A stretch of DNA of 64,000 nucleotides. It comes from Paenibacillus thalictri (GTDB taxonomy: Bacteria; Bacillota; Bacilli; Paenibacillales; NBRC-103111). Location of the stretch: contig NZ_SIRE01000010.1 of assembly GCF_004307995.1 (NCBI RefSeq), positions 1-64,000 on the forward strand, in the 5' to 3' direction. Position 1 is the first letter of the stretch, and each line of letters begins with the position of its first letter. Positions 53,311 through 63,277 of the stretch are shown piece after piece. The notes under the pieces are model-generated. The model was not told the DNA's origin. It was given only the letters and a program-made list of their open reading frames with translations, and ran no database searches. Made by a program: the position numbers and the translations under genes.

Positions 53311-54261
53311 TTGTTTCATCATATAACTGTATTGTTGGAGCAGTCCGTTCAAGGCTTGCATATGAAGCCGGACGGCGTATACGTCGATTGTACCCTTGGA
53401 GGCGCCGGGCACAGCTCGCTGATCGCCTCGCAGCTTAACGAGTCGGGGCTCTTGATCGCTTTCGATCAGGATGACGCGGCACTGGCCAATGCGCAAATCA
53501 AGCTGGCGCCCTACCGCGACCGGGTGAAGCTGGTTCGCAGCAATTTTCGTCATTTGGAAGAAGAATTATATTCGATACCCGAGGCGGTCAAGGATGGGAA
53601 ACCTCAGGTGGACGGCATTTTGTTCGATCTTGGCGTTTCTTCCCCGCAGCTGGACGAAGCTGATCGCGGATTTAGCTACAACCACGACGCCGAACTTGAT
53701 ATGCGGATGGACCGGAATGCGGATTTGACGGCCAAAGAGATCGTTAACGAGTGGGAAGAGGCGAAAATCGCCAAAATTCTTTTTGAATACGGCGAGGAGA
53801 AGTTTTCGCGGAAAATTGCGGCGCGTATTGTCAAAGCGCGTGAGGAAGGGCCGATCGAAACGACCGGCCAGCTTGTGGAGTTGATCAAGGAGGGAATTCC
53901 CGCCGCGGCAAGAAGGAGCGGGCCTCATCCGGCCAAAAGAAGTTTCCAGGCGCTGCGCATCGCGGTCAACGATGAGCTTGGGGCTTTTGAGGAAGCGCTT
54001 GAGCAAGGCATCCGCTGTCTGGCCCCGGGCGGAAGAATTGCGGTCATAACGTTTCATTCTCTCGAAGACCGCATCTGCAAGACGACATTTGCGAAATATG
54101 TGGAGCGGTGCACCTGCCCGCCCGATTTTCCTATCTGTGTTTGTGAGAAAAAAGGCATTCTCAAGCTGGTCAACCGGAAGCCGATTGAAGCGACGGAGTT
54201 AGAGCTTGAGGCAAATCCAAGAGCGCGCTCGGCCAAGCTGAGAGTTGCCGAAAAATTGTAA
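53311..54261 (+). CDS. rsmH: 16S rRNA (cytosine(1402)-N(4))-methyltransferase RsmH (MraW)
   Basis: 316 residues. SAM-binding [17 protein letters not shown] near the N-terminus, [40 protein letters not shown] and [12 protein letters not shown] are family signatures. Methylates C1402 of 16S rRNA. The start is the TTG at 53311 with ACAGGAGGACC 6-7 bases upstream. Second gene of the dcw cluster as in B. subtilis. Confidence 0.97.
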   Translation: MFHHITVLLEQSVQGLHMKPDGVYVDCTLGGAGHSSLIASQLNESGLLIAFDQDDAALANAQIKLAPYRDRVKLVRSNFRHLEEELYSIPEAVKDGKPQVDGILFDLGVSSPQLDEADRGFSYNHDAELDMRMDRNADLTAKEIVNEWEEAKIAKILFEYGEEKFSRKIAARIVKAREEGPIETTGQLVELIKEGIPAAARRSGPHPAKRSFQALRIAVNDELGAFEEALEQGIRCLAPGGRIAVITFHSLEDRICKTTFAKYVERCTCPPDFPICVCEKKGILKLVNRKPIEATELELEANPRARSAKLRVAEKL

Positions 54262-54312
54262 TTGACGGTGCACATATAAAGTGGAAGGTAAATCAGAAAG
54301 GGGAGTCAAACA

Positions 54313-54744
54313 ATGCCGGCCTATATTCATGGGAGCTTAGCGGTTGAGCAAAAATCTAGCCAGCGAGTCAGAGTGAAAGAGAAGAAAACGGTCGTAACCA
54401 GGAGCAAATCTCTTCCGATGCAAGAAAAGCTGCTGTATTTGTTCACTGTTGTCGTCTGTGTTCTCGTAGCCGGTGTCATTATTTGGAGATACGCGCAAAT
54501 ATACGAAATGAATACCCGAATTCAACAGATGGAAGTGTCCATTCGCCAGCTCGAATCTGAAAATAGCGCTTTAAAACATAAGGTGGAAGCTCTTTCCAGC
54601 CCGGGCCGCATGCTGCAGGAAGCCAAACGGCTGGGTATGGTGCAGCCGGAGGATAAACAAATCAGCCGCATTCCGAACAGACAACCTAGCGGGAATGCCG
54701 GCGCTGCTACATCCGGCAAGTCGGTTGCAGGAGGCACACCTTAG
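54313..54744 (+). CDS. ftsL: cell division protein FtsL
   Basis: 143 residues, bitopic: basic cytoplasmic N-terminus (1-36), one transmembrane helix (about 40-60, LLYLFTVVVCVLVAGVIIW) and an extracellular leucine-zipper-like coiled coil (about 65-100), then a Ser/Gly-rich tail. With DivIB and DivIC it activates PBP2B/FtsW. FtsL diverges strongly; the call rests on topology and position between rsmH and the PBP gene. AAAGGGGAG is upstream of the ATG. Confidence 0.9.
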   Translation: MPAYIHGSLAVEQKSSQRVRVKEKKTVVTRSKSLPMQEKLLYLFTVVVCVLVAGVIIWRYAQIYEMNTRIQQMEVSIRQLESENSALKHKVEALSSPGRMLQEAKRLGMVQPEDKQISRIPNRQPSGNAGAATSGKSVAGGTP

Positions 54745-54803
54745 ATCAGTGACTAAACGAGTTCAAAACTACCTCTAAATACAAATAAAAAGGATGACTG
54801 ACG

Positions 54804-57182
54804 ATGACTAAGAAGGTAAAAGGTCGTTCGTTGCTGCTGGGAGGGTTATTCACCCTCTTTTTTATTGCCCTCGTAGGCCGAGTGTATTGGGTGCAAGTGG
54901 TGGAATCCCCTTGGCTGCTTGCAGCCGCCAAGGAGAAATGGGAAACCGACAAGGAAATCAAACCGGTACGCGGACAAATTTTGGATCGCAACAATAAAGT
55001 GATGGCCGAAGATGCTCCGGCTTATACGGTAGCGTTGGCCCCGCAAATCATTATCGACAGGAAAGTTCTGGATGAAACGGTGAAGGGTTTGGCCGATATT
55101 TTGAAAATTTCCGACGACCCGAAAGATATCGCCGCCTTGGAAGATAAAATCCGCACTCGTATCAATACGAAAAATAAAGACGGCAATTTGTTGTCCCAAA
55201 TTGAAATTCGCAACGAAGGCTGGAAAATCGACGCCGAAGTTGCAGACAAGGTTCGCCAATTGGCCGAAGATTTGAAGGAAACGGCAAAAGCGAGGGACCC
55301 GAAAGGCGTCAAGCCGAAAACAACCGGCATTTATTTACTGGAAGATCAAAAACGCTTTTACCCGGGAGGCAAGCTTGCATCTCACTTGTTAGGTTATAGC
55401 GATAAAGAAGGCAAGGCGGTCACGGGGCTGGAAGCCGCCTATGACAAGGTGCTCAGCGGCACGCCGGGCTTTTTGAGCTACCAGAAAGACCAGAAAGGCG
55501 TAGAGCTGCCGGATAGCAAAGCGGTTTTTCAGCCTGCGATCGACGGCAGCAACGTAAGGCTGACCATTGATAAGAACATTCAATTTTATATGGAAAACGC
55601 ACTCGATAAAATGCAGGAAAAATATCATCCCAAAGGGATGATGGCGATCGCCGCCGATCCGAAAACGATGGAAATCCTTGGCATGGTCAGTTATCCCAAC
55701 TATAATCCGAATAAATATTGGGAAACGAAAGCGCAAAGCGATTTCATCAATCATAATATCGCTTCGCAGTATGAGCCGGGTTCGACCTTTAAATTGGTCA
55801 CATTGGCCGGAGCGGTAGAAGAAGGTTTGTTTGATCCTAACGATAAGTACGTGTCGGGTTCCATTCAAGTTCCCGGCCGCCGTTTGCACGACTGGGAGCT
55901 GTCCGGCTGGGGTACGATCACGTATCTGGAGGGATTGAAGCGTTCGAGTAACGTCGCTTTTGTCAAGCTGGGACTTGAGAAGCTTGGGCAGGAAAGATTG
56001 TCCAGCTACATTTCCAAATTCGGATTCGGCCAAAAAACGGGAATAGATATCCCCGGCGAACTTTCCGGTATTGTTAATATGAAATATCCCGCAGAATTCG
56101 CCACCTCCACCTACGGTCAAGGCTTGACGGTCACTGCGATTCAGCAAACTGCCGCTTACGGCGTGGTCGCTAACGGCGGGAAGCTGATGTGGCCGCACGT
56201 GGTGAAGGACATTGTGAATCCGACAACGGGGGAAGTAGTGCAGTCTTTCGAACCGAAAGTGGTACGCCAAGTCGTTTCCGAAAAGACCGCTCAGCAAGTT
56301 ACGGAGTATTTGGAGCAGGTCGTATCTGACCAATCGATCGGTACCGGGCGCAAGGCCTATATCGATGGATACCGTGTAGCAGGTAAAACCGGGACGGCCA
56401 ACAAAGTAAATCCCGGGGAAAAAGGATATGCCGAAAACAAGTGGGTTGTTTCCTTTGCCGGCTATGCGCCTATAGAAGATCCGCGGATTTTGCTGACGAT
56501 TATCGCCGATGACCCTGATATTGGCGGAAACTGGCACCGCGGGGGTGAAATCGGTCCTCCCGCTTTCAAAGAAATTGTAACCCAAACACTTCACTATTTG
56601 GGAGTTCCCTCTTCCACGCAGCAGATGAAAGCAACGGATAAAGACAGCAAAATGAGCGTGCCGAATTTAAACGGGCTTTCGTTTGATCAGGCCAAAGCGG
56701 CAGTAAATAAATATGGCGTATCCGTAGAAGCAATCGGAAACGGTCCGAAGGTCGTGGATCAATTTCCCGATGCGGGAACGGAGGTTGGCGTCTCTCAGCA
56801 CATCTACATCGTCATGCAGGAGGATGGGGCGATCTCCATTCCGAATATGACGGGAAAATCGGTGCGGGACGCGCTGGAAATATGTTCGTTCCTGAAGGTG
56901 CAATGTGTTACGTCCGGTGAAGGTTATGTCGCTTCGCAGAGCTTATCCGGCGAAGGCGATTCGGCGGTATTGAACCTGGAGTTAAAACCCTTCAGCGAGC
57001 TGATGCAGGAGTTGCCGGCATTGTCGAAAGATGCAAAAAGCCAGGAAACGGCGCAAGTGAAGAAAAAAGCGCCTCCGGGAGCCGTCAAACCGCAAAATAC
57101 GGCGCCGCAAAACGCTGCAGTCAAAAAAGATACAACAAGCGGGAGCGATCCGGCAAAAAAAGTTGCTCCGCAAAACCGGTAA
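54804..57182 (+). CDS. pbpB: division penicillin-binding protein PBP2B (class B) with two PASTA domains
   Basis: 792 residues. N-terminal anchor (about 8-30), dimerisation domain, transpeptidase with S327 in YEPGSTFKLVT (SxxK), SSN (KRSSNVAF) and KTGTA (528-532), then PASTA domains (about 615-672 MSVPNLNGLSFDQAK, and 675-733) and a Lys/Pro/Ala-rich tail of about 55 residues. Cross-links septal peptidoglycan. AAAAGGATG is the ribosome-binding site. Position behind ftsL and before spoVD fixes the identity. Confidence 0.95.
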   Translation: MTKKVKGRSLLLGGLFTLFFIALVGRVYWVQVVESPWLLAAAKEKWETDKEIKPVRGQILDRNNKVMAEDAPAYTVALAPQIIIDRKVLDETVKGLADILKISDDPKDIAALEDKIRTRINTKNKDGNLLSQIEIRNEGWKIDAEVADKVRQLAEDLKETAKARDPKGVKPKTTGIYLLEDQKRFYPGGKLASHLLGYSDKEGKAVTGLEAAYDKVLSGTPGFLSYQKDQKGVELPDSKAVFQPAIDGSNVRLTIDKNIQFYMENALDKMQEKYHPKGMMAIAADPKTMEILGMVSYPNYNPNKYWETKAQSDFINHNIASQYEPGSTFKLVTLAGAVEEGLFDPNDKYVSGSIQVPGRRLHDWELSGWGTITYLEGLKRSSNVAFVKLGLEKLGQERLSSYISKFGFGQKTGIDIPGELSGIVNMKYPAEFATSTYGQGLTVTAIQQTAAYGVVANGGKLMWPHVVKDIVNPTTGEVVQSFEPKVVRQVVSEKTAQQVTEYLEQVVSDQSIGTGRKAYIDGYRVAGKTGTANKVNPGEKGYAENKWVVSFAGYAPIEDPRILLTIIADDPDIGGNWHRGGEIGPPAFKEIVTQTLHYLGVPSSTQQMKATDKDSKMSVPNLNGLSFDQAKAAVNKYGVSVEAIGNGPKVVDQFPDAGTEVGVSQHIYIVMQEDGAISIPNMTGKSVRDALEICSFLKVQCVTSGEGYVASQSLSGEGDSAVLNLELKPFSELMQELPALSKDAKSQETAQVKKKAPPGAVKPQNTAPQNAAVKKDTTSGSDPAKKVAPQNR

Positions 57183-57266
57183 GCTTGTTCTAACCCTAAC
57201 TTGTCCTGAATAGTCTGGATATGAAACGATCTGGACTTGCAGTGTAAGAAAGGGGTAGATACGTTC

Positions 57267-59240
57267 ATGAGAGCTTCCGGCGTTACGGTTCGCAGGCGGC
57301 TATACGCGGCACTGATTATAGGAACGATTTTATTTGCCGCCTTGGTGATTAGGCTGGCTTACGTACAAATGTGGATTGGCCCCGAATTAACTGAGCTTGC
57401 AGAGCAATCATGGCGGAGAAACGTGCCGTTTGCCGCAGAGCGCGGGGAGATTGTCGACAGAAACGGTGTTAGGCTGGCGTACAATATCAGCTCGCCTTCG
57501 ATTATGGCGATCCCGGCGCAGGTCAAGGATCCCCAAGCAACTGCCGCCAAATTGGCGGCCGCTTTGCAAACGTCCGAGCAAAATTTGTTCAACATGATTA
57601 CGAAAAGACAACTGATCGTGCGGATTCAACCGGCCGGGCGTAAAATTACGCAGGAAAAGGCGCAGGAAATCCGCGCGATGAGTTTGCCGGGCATCGTGGT
57701 GGCCGAGGACAACAAGCGGTATTATCCGTTTGGCGGGCTTGCCGCCCATGTGCTTGGTTTTACCGGCATCGACAACCAAGGATTAACCGGAGTGGAAGCC
57801 AAATACGATAAAGAACTGACCGGCTTGCCGGGCAGTATTTCCTTTTTGGCCGATGCGGCAGGCAGAACGATGCCAGGCTCATCGGACGAGTATACGAAAC
57901 CAAAAGACGGGCTCAACTTACAGCTGACCATCGATAATCATTTGCAATCCGTCTTGGAGCGGGAGCTTGATCAGGCCATGCTGAAATATCAAGCCAAAGA
58001 CGTTATCGCAGTCATGATGGATCCGAATAACGGCGAGATTTTGGCGATGGGCTCAAGACCCGGATTCGAGCCAAGCCACATCAAGGATTATCCGGTGGAA
58101 ACATACAATCGCAATTTGCCGATCTGGATGACTTACGAGCCCGGTTCGACCTTTAAAATCATTACGCTGGCGGCGGCGATCGAAGAGAAAAAAGTGCAGC
58201 TCAGCGAGTATTTTCACGATCCCGGTTCCATCGAAGTGGCCGGTGCCCGGCTCCGCTGCTGGAAACGCGGAGGGCACGGCAGCGAGACGTTTTTGCAGGT
58301 TGTAGAAAACTCGTGCAACCCCGGATTTGTCGTGATGGGGCAGCGCCTCGGGAAAGATAAGCTGTTTGAATACATCGGCAACTTCGGATTCGGCAAAAAA
58401 ACCGGCATCGACCTTGGCGGCGAGGAAAACGGCATTATGTTTAAGCCTTCGCGTGTCGGTCCTGTCGAGCTGGCGACTACGGCATTTGGCCAAGGCGTTT
58501 CGGTGACGCCGATTCAGCAAATTACGGCCGTGTCCGCAGCGATTAACGGCGGCAAGCTTTTTAAACCGCATGTGGCTAAGGCGTGGTATAATGGCGAAAC
58601 CGGCGATGTGGTCGATACGGTGCAGCCTGAATTGGTGCGTCAAGTGATCTCTCCGGAAACTTCAAAAACGGTGAGAGAAACGCTGGAAAGTGTCGTAGCC
58701 AACGGAACCGGCCGAAATGCATTTATTGACGGTTACCGGGTCGGAGGCAAGACAGGGACCGCGCAAAAGGTCGTGAACGGCCGTTATTCCGCCGATGAAC
58801 ACATCGTTTCGTTTATCGGTTTTGCCCCGGCGGACGATCCGAAGGTTGTCGTATACGCAGCGGTCGACGACCCGCAAGGCCTCCAATTCGGCGGCTTGAT
58901 CGCCGCTCCGCTCGTCAAAAGTATTATGGAAGAATCGCTTCGTTACCTGCAGGTGCCCCCACGCCAAGACCAGCTGCCGCGAAAGTATGTATACGGCGAC
59001 AATCCGATTGTGGAGGTGCCGAATTTGGTAGGGGCTACGGTGGAGGACATTTACGAGGATCTGAATTCGAATTTCCTGCTTGCCAAATCGGGTGCAGGCC
59101 GCACGGTCGTCAACCAGGTACCGAAGCCGGGCACACGTGTGGAACGCGGTTCGACGATCCGGATATTTTTGGCCGATTCGTCCGAGCCGGAACCCAATAA
59201 GCCTTCAAGCGACGGTCAAACGGCTCCTGGAGCCCAATAA
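57267..59240 (+). CDS. spoVD: stage V sporulation protein D (SpoVD), class B PBP
   Basis: 657 residues. Transmembrane anchor near residues 10-30 (LYAALIIGTILFAALVIRLA), transpeptidase with S294 in YEPGSTFKIIT, SCN (VENSCNPGFV) and KTGTA, followed by one PASTA domain (about 588-650). SCN in place of the SSN seen in pbpB is notable. SpoVD makes the spore cortex and is imported into the forespore membranes. The ATG at 57267 has GAAAGGGG upstream; the ORF extends to 57237 with a poor start. Confidence 0.95.
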   Translation: MRASGVTVRRRLYAALIIGTILFAALVIRLAYVQMWIGPELTELAEQSWRRNVPFAAERGEIVDRNGVRLAYNISSPSIMAIPAQVKDPQATAAKLAAALQTSEQNLFNMITKRQLIVRIQPAGRKITQEKAQEIRAMSLPGIVVAEDNKRYYPFGGLAAHVLGFTGIDNQGLTGVEAKYDKELTGLPGSISFLADAAGRTMPGSSDEYTKPKDGLNLQLTIDNHLQSVLERELDQAMLKYQAKDVIAVMMDPNNGEILAMGSRPGFEPSHIKDYPVETYNRNLPIWMTYEPGSTFKIITLAAAIEEKKVQLSEYFHDPGSIEVAGARLRCWKRGGHGSETFLQVVENSCNPGFVVMGQRLGKDKLFEYIGNFGFGKKTGIDLGGEENGIMFKPSRVGPVELATTAFGQGVSVTPIQQITAVSAAINGGKLFKPHVAKAWYNGETGDVVDTVQPELVRQVISPETSKTVRETLESVVANGTGRNAFIDGYRVGGKTGTAQKVVNGRYSADEHIVSFIGFAPADDPKVVVYAAVDDPQGLQFGGLIAAPLVKSIMEESLRYLQVPPRQDQLPRKYVYGDNPIVEVPNLVGATVEDIYEDLNSNFLLAKSGAGRTVVNQVPKPGTRVERGSTIRIFLADSSEPEPNKPSSDGQTAPGAQ

Positions 59241-59279
59241 TTGGAATTGTTTTTTGAAGCCCACAAATCTTGTCCATAA

Positions 59280-59288
59280 TGGTATAAT
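59280..59288 (+). promoter_or_regulatory. extended -10 promoter of murE
   Basis: TGGTATAAT, identical to the mraZ promoter element, without a clear -35. It separates murE-murF-mraY-murD from the mraZ-spoVD block and starts a leader of about 130 bases that carries three hairpin repeats. Confidence 0.6.
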
Positions 59289-59304
59289 GAGAATCGTTTG
59301 TTTT

Positions 59305-59418
59305 CCGAAGCAAGCTTTCCTTCGGAAAGCTCAGTAATCCCTTACGAAGTAGTTTTCCTACGGAAAACTCAGCAAATCCTTACGAAGCAAGCTTTCCTTC
59401 GGAAAGCTCTCAGGAGGC
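59305..59418 (+). repeat. leader hairpin repeat, site C (three units)
   Basis: Three consecutive units: AGCTTTCC/GGAAAGCT with TTC loop, AGTTTTCC/GGAAAACT with TAC-like loop, and AGCTTTCC/GGAAAGCT again, each preceded by (CTTA)CGAAG(T/C)A and followed by CTCAG(T/C)AA-like or CTCTCAG spacers. The third ends 4-6 bases before AGGAGG of murE. The middle unit has different stem bases but stays paired. Confidence 0.8.
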
Positions 59419-59426
59419 TTCTTCCC

Positions 59427-60917
59427 ATGAACCTTAACGAATTGGCGTCCAGACTGGCTCTTGGCCGGGTGATCGGAGACGATCGGACGGTCATTGGCGG
59501 TCTTCAGATGGATAACCGCAAGGTGCAGCCCGGCGATATGTTTATTTGCGTCAAAGGGCGCGTGTTTGACGGACATGGCTTCGCCCGGCAGGCCGTCGAA
59601 GCCGGCGCGGTTGCGCTGCTTTGCGAGCATCCGGTTGATGCGGATGTGCCGCAACTCATCGTGCCGAATGTCCGGTATGCGATGACGGTGCTGGCCAGCC
59701 ACTTTTACGGTTATCCCAGCAATGAATTGAAAGTGATCGGCATTACCGGGACCAACGGTAAAACGACCACAAGTTATATTGTTGAACATATCCTAAGCGA
59801 TACCGGCGCTGTTACCGGGCTTATGGGCAACATTGAGACGAAAATCGGCGCGCAGCGGATTCCTAATACGGGCACGAACACCCAAGAGTCTGTCGATCTG
59901 CAGCGGAACCTGAGAAAGATGCGCGATGCAGGGTGCGACTATTGCGTGATGGAGGTCACCTCCAACGGATTGGATGCGGGAAGAGTGATCGGATGCCGTT
60001 TCCGCACGGCGATATTCACCAATTTGACCCAAGACCATCTGGATTATCATCAGACGATGGATAATTATAGAGCTGCAAAAGGCTTGCTGTTTTCACGGCT
60101 TGGCAACACGTTTGCGGCGGACGCCGAATCCCGACAGTTTGCGATTCTTAACGCAGATGAGGAAACTTCCGGTTATTTTGCCGGATTAACGACGGCGCAG
60201 GTCATTACATACGGCATTCATCGCGATGCTGACGTTAGAGCGACCGATATCAAAATGGGCTCAAACGGCACTACCTTTGTATGTCATACGTTTAAAGGCA
60301 CGGTGCCGGTAAACATGAGGCTTGTAGGCACGTTTAACGTATACAATGTGCTTGGCGCGATCGCCGCTTCGCTGGTGGAAGGCATTGATCTGCAGCGGAT
60401 TGCTCAAAGTCTGGAGAATATGCCGGCGGTAGAAGGACGGATGGAAGTCGTTGAAGCGGGCCAGCCATTCTTGGTCCTGGTCGATTACGCACATACGCCG
60501 GACGGATTGGACAATGCGCTTTCCACGATCAAGCAGTTTGCCGAAGGGCGAATTGTTACCGTATTCGGATGCGGCGGCGACCGCGATCGCAAGAAACGGC
60601 CGCTGATGGGCAAAGTCACAGCCGAATACAGCGATTACGTGATCGTGACTTCGGACAATCCAAGATCCGAAAATCCGCATGCGATTATGCTCGACATCGA
60701 GCCGGGACTTACCGAAGCGGGCATTGCGTCCGACAGGTATGAATTAATTGACGATCGCCGTGAAGCGATACAAAAGGCTATTGATTTGGCGAGCCCGAAC
60801 GATGTAGTATTGATTGCGGGGAAAGGCCACGAGACGTACCAGGAGATTATGGGCGAGAAGCACGATTTCGACGATCGTCTAGTTGCCAAAGAAGCGATAA
60901 GGAGACGATTCCCATGA
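59427..60917 (+). CDS. murE: UDP-MurNAc-tripeptide synthetase MurE (meso-DAP type)
   Basis: 496 residues. Adds meso-diaminopimelate to UDP-MurNAc-L-Ala-D-Glu. ATP-binding GITGTNGKTTTSY, carbamylated-Lys region, HTPDGLDN and the DNPR motif (SDNPRSENP), which marks meso-DAP rather than lysine specificity. CAGGAGG lies 10-12 bases before the ATG at 59427; an upstream in-frame start at 59298 would translate the hairpin repeats and is rejected. MurF follows with a 4-base overlap. Confidence 0.97.
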   Translation: MNLNELASRLALGRVIGDDRTVIGGLQMDNRKVQPGDMFICVKGRVFDGHGFARQAVEAGAVALLCEHPVDADVPQLIVPNVRYAMTVLASHFYGYPSNELKVIGITGTNGKTTTSYIVEHILSDTGAVTGLMGNIETKIGAQRIPNTGTNTQESVDLQRNLRKMRDAGCDYCVMEVTSNGLDAGRVIGCRFRTAIFTNLTQDHLDYHQTMDNYRAAKGLLFSRLGNTFAADAESRQFAILNADEETSGYFAGLTTAQVITYGIHRDADVRATDIKMGSNGTTFVCHTFKGTVPVNMRLVGTFNVYNVLGAIAASLVEGIDLQRIAQSLENMPAVEGRMEVVEAGQPFLVLVDYAHTPDGLDNALSTIKQFAEGRIVTVFGCGGDRDRKKRPLMGKVTAEYSDYVIVTSDNPRSENPHAIMLDIEPGLTEAGIASDRYELIDDRREAIQKAIDLASPNDVVLIAGKGHETYQEIMGEKHDFDDRLVAKEAIRRRFP

Positions 60918-62317
60918 TTCGGAGAACACTTGCGCAAATCGCTGCGATGATCGGAGGGACTGCTGTACCTGATGCAGACCCGGATCAGCTGATTGCCGGC
61001 GTATCGAAGGATACCCGTGCGATCCAGCCGGGCAGTTTGTACGTGCCGCTTGTCGGCGAACATTTCGACGGGCATGACTTTGTGCAGGATGCGATAGATA
61101 AAGGCGCGGCAGCATCGTTATGGCAGGAGGGGCATGGTCAAGCGCCTGCAGGCCTGCCGATTATTCTTGTTGACGACTCGCTGGCGGCTTTGCAAAGATT
61201 GGCTAAAGCTTACAGGTCCGAGTTGAATACCAAAATTATCGGCGTCACGGGCAGCAACGGCAAAACGACAACCAAAGACATGCTTGCCGCTGTCCTGTCG
61301 ACGACATACCGTGTTCATAAAACGATGGGCAACCTGAACAACCATATCGGATTGCCGCTAACCTTATTGCAGCTTGAAGAGGACACGGAAGTGGCTGTGC
61401 TGGAAATGGGCATGAGCGGCAGAAAAGAAATTGAGCTTTTGTCCGATATTGCGCAGCCCGATGCGGCTATCATTACCAATATCGGGGAGGCTCATCTGCT
61501 GCAGCTTGGCAGCAGAGAAGAGATCGCCAGAGCAAAAACGGAAATTTTACACGGTCTAAAACCGGGTGGGTTGTTCGTATATTTAGGTGATGAGCCATTA
61601 ATCGAGCAGGCGGTCCAAGAGATGGGGTTATCAACACCACCGGAAAAAGTTCGCTTCGGAACGTCCGAAGACAACGATATTTACCCGGTAAGCATACAGG
61701 CGGAAGTGGAAGGAACCCGGTTTGCGGTTAACGCTTGTCCCGGTGTCGATTTCTATATCCCGCTGCTGGGCAAACATAACGTCATCAATGCGTTAGCGGT
61801 CATCGGACTGGCACAGCGGTTGGGTGTCACCGCTGAACGGATGGCGCAAGGCCTCGAGTCGCTCCAGCTTACGAGCATGCGGATTGAGCTGATTAAGGCG
61901 GATTCCGGCTTGACGATACTTAACGACGCATACAACGCCAGTCCGACTTCGATGAGGGCGGCGCTGCAGCTGCTTCACGAGCTGCAGGGTTATGGCCGTA
62001 AATACGCCGTGCTGGGCGATATGCTGGAGCTTGGTCCGCGTGAAGCGGAATTCCATCGCAGCATGGGGGCGCTGCTGGATCCCGGCGAGGTGGAGACCGT
62101 ATTTGTATTCGGACCGTTGTCCAAGCATATTGCCGAAGAAGCGAGCAAAAAATTTCATCCAGAGAAAGTAAAGGCATTTGACGACAAAAATGAATTGGTG
62201 ACGGCTTTAGCCCGGATAGTCAGGCCCGAAGATGTAGTACTTGTCAAGGGTTCGCGCGGCATGAAGCTGGAGCAGGTTGTAACAGGCCTGCAGGGGGGAT
62301 CGCATCGTGGAGTTTAA
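60914..62317 (+). CDS. murF: UDP-MurNAc-pentapeptide synthetase MurF
   Basis: 467 residues. Adds D-Ala-D-Ala to the tripeptide. Mur ligase layout: N-terminal substrate domain ([20 protein letters not shown]), ATP loop [34 protein letters not shown], ending SRGMKLEQ. Starts in the ATGA overlap with murE and overlaps mraY by 11 bases. Confidence 0.97.
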   Translation: MIRRTLAQIAAMIGGTAVPDADPDQLIAGVSKDTRAIQPGSLYVPLVGEHFDGHDFVQDAIDKGAAASLWQEGHGQAPAGLPIILVDDSLAALQRLAKAYRSELNTKIIGVTGSNGKTTTKDMLAAVLSTTYRVHKTMGNLNNHIGLPLTLLQLEEDTEVAVLEMGMSGRKEIELLSDIAQPDAAIITNIGEAHLLQLGSREEIARAKTEILHGLKPGGLFVYLGDEPLIEQAVQEMGLSTPPEKVRFGTSEDNDIYPVSIQAEVEGTRFAVNACPGVDFYIPLLGKHNVINALAVIGLAQRLGVTAERMAQGLESLQLTSMRIELIKADSGLTILNDAYNASPTSMRAALQLLHELQGYGRKYAVLGDMLELGPREAEFHRSMGALLDPGEVETVFVFGPLSKHIAEEASKKFHPEKVKAFDDKNELVTALARIVRPEDVVLVKGSRGMKLEQVVTGLQGGSHRGV

Positions 62318-63260
62318 ATTAGTTATGTTTACTATGGGGGCGGCGTTTTTGCTTGCCGTCATCATGGGACCTTTATTTATACCGCTGCTGCGCAGATTGA
62401 AGTTTGGCCAGCAGATCCGTACGGACGGCCCGCAAGGGCACTTGAAAAAAGCCGGAACCCCAACGATGGGCGGCACGATCATTATGCTGGCGCTTATGCT
62501 TGCCGTGCTGCGTTTTTCCGACAACAGCTCGGATACCGCGATACTGCTCATTGCGACGCTGGGTTACGGCTTTATCGGATTTTTAGACGATTATATTAAA
62601 ATTTTGTTCAAACGTTCTTTGGGGTTGACGGCGCGCCAAAAGCTGGTCGGCCAGCTGTTGATCTCCGTGATCGTCTGCGTGCTGCTTGTGCAAAAAGGGC
62701 ACAGCACCGATATTCACATCCCGCTGTTTGACGTGAACGTGCCGCTTGGCTGGTTGTATTATCCGTTTGTGGCGTTCTTAATGCTGGGCACGTCCAATGC
62801 CGTGAATTTCACGGACGGACTTGACGGGCTGCTGGCAGGTACAAGCGCTGTCGCTTTTGGGGCGTTTGCGATTGTGGCGATGAACATTACCAAACCGGAT
62901 GTGGCGATTTTTTGTGCGGCGACGGTAGGCGCGGTGCTTGGTTTTCTCGTGTTTAACGCGCACCCGGCCAAGGTGTTTATGGGCGATACGGGTTCGCTTG
63001 GCTTGGGCGGCGGGCTTGCGGCGGCGGCGATTTTGACCAAACAAGAGGTGCTGCTTGCCGTGATTGGCGGCGTTTTTGTCGTGGAAGTGCTTTCCGTCAT
63101 TATTCAAGTGACATCCTTTAAGACAAGAGGCAAACGCGTGTTCAAAATGAGCCCGATTCATCATCATTTCGAGCTGTCAGGCTGGTCCGAATGGCGTGTG
63201 GTCGTCACCTTTTGGCTGGCGGGCGTCGTGCTTGCAGGGATTGGACTATACATTTATTAA
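62307..63260 (+). CDS. mraY: phospho-N-acetylmuramoyl-pentapeptide transferase MraY
   Basis: 317 residues with ten membrane helices. Makes lipid I from UDP-MurNAc-pentapeptide and undecaprenyl phosphate. [11 protein letters not shown] ([14 protein letters not shown] region), [16 protein letters not shown] with the Asp pair, [24 protein letters not shown] and the HHHFE segment of the last loop ([11 protein letters not shown]). GTG start at 62307 with GGGGGG upstream; it overlaps murF. Confidence 0.97.
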   Translation: MEFKLVMFTMGAAFLLAVIMGPLFIPLLRRLKFGQQIRTDGPQGHLKKAGTPTMGGTIIMLALMLAVLRFSDNSSDTAILLIATLGYGFIGFLDDYIKILFKRSLGLTARQKLVGQLLISVIVCVLLVQKGHSTDIHIPLFDVNVPLGWLYYPFVAFLMLGTSNAVNFTDGLDGLLAGTSAVAFGAFAIVAMNITKPDVAIFCAATVGAVLGFLVFNAHPAKVFMGDTGSLGLGGGLAAAAILTKQEVLLAVIGGVFVVEVLSVIIQVTSFKTRGKRVFKMSPIHHHFELSGWSEWRVVVTFWLAGVVLAGIGLYIY

Positions 63261-63277
63261 GAGGTGTTGAAAGCAAC

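Noticed and set aside
55389..56594. 401-residue minus-strand frame opposite pbpB
   Set aside because: Antisense to the transpeptidase domain; no start signal or domain.
59298..59426. N-terminal extension of murE
   Set aside because: It would translate the three hairpin repeats; the ATG at 59427 has a strong Shine-Dalgarno and the family N-terminus.
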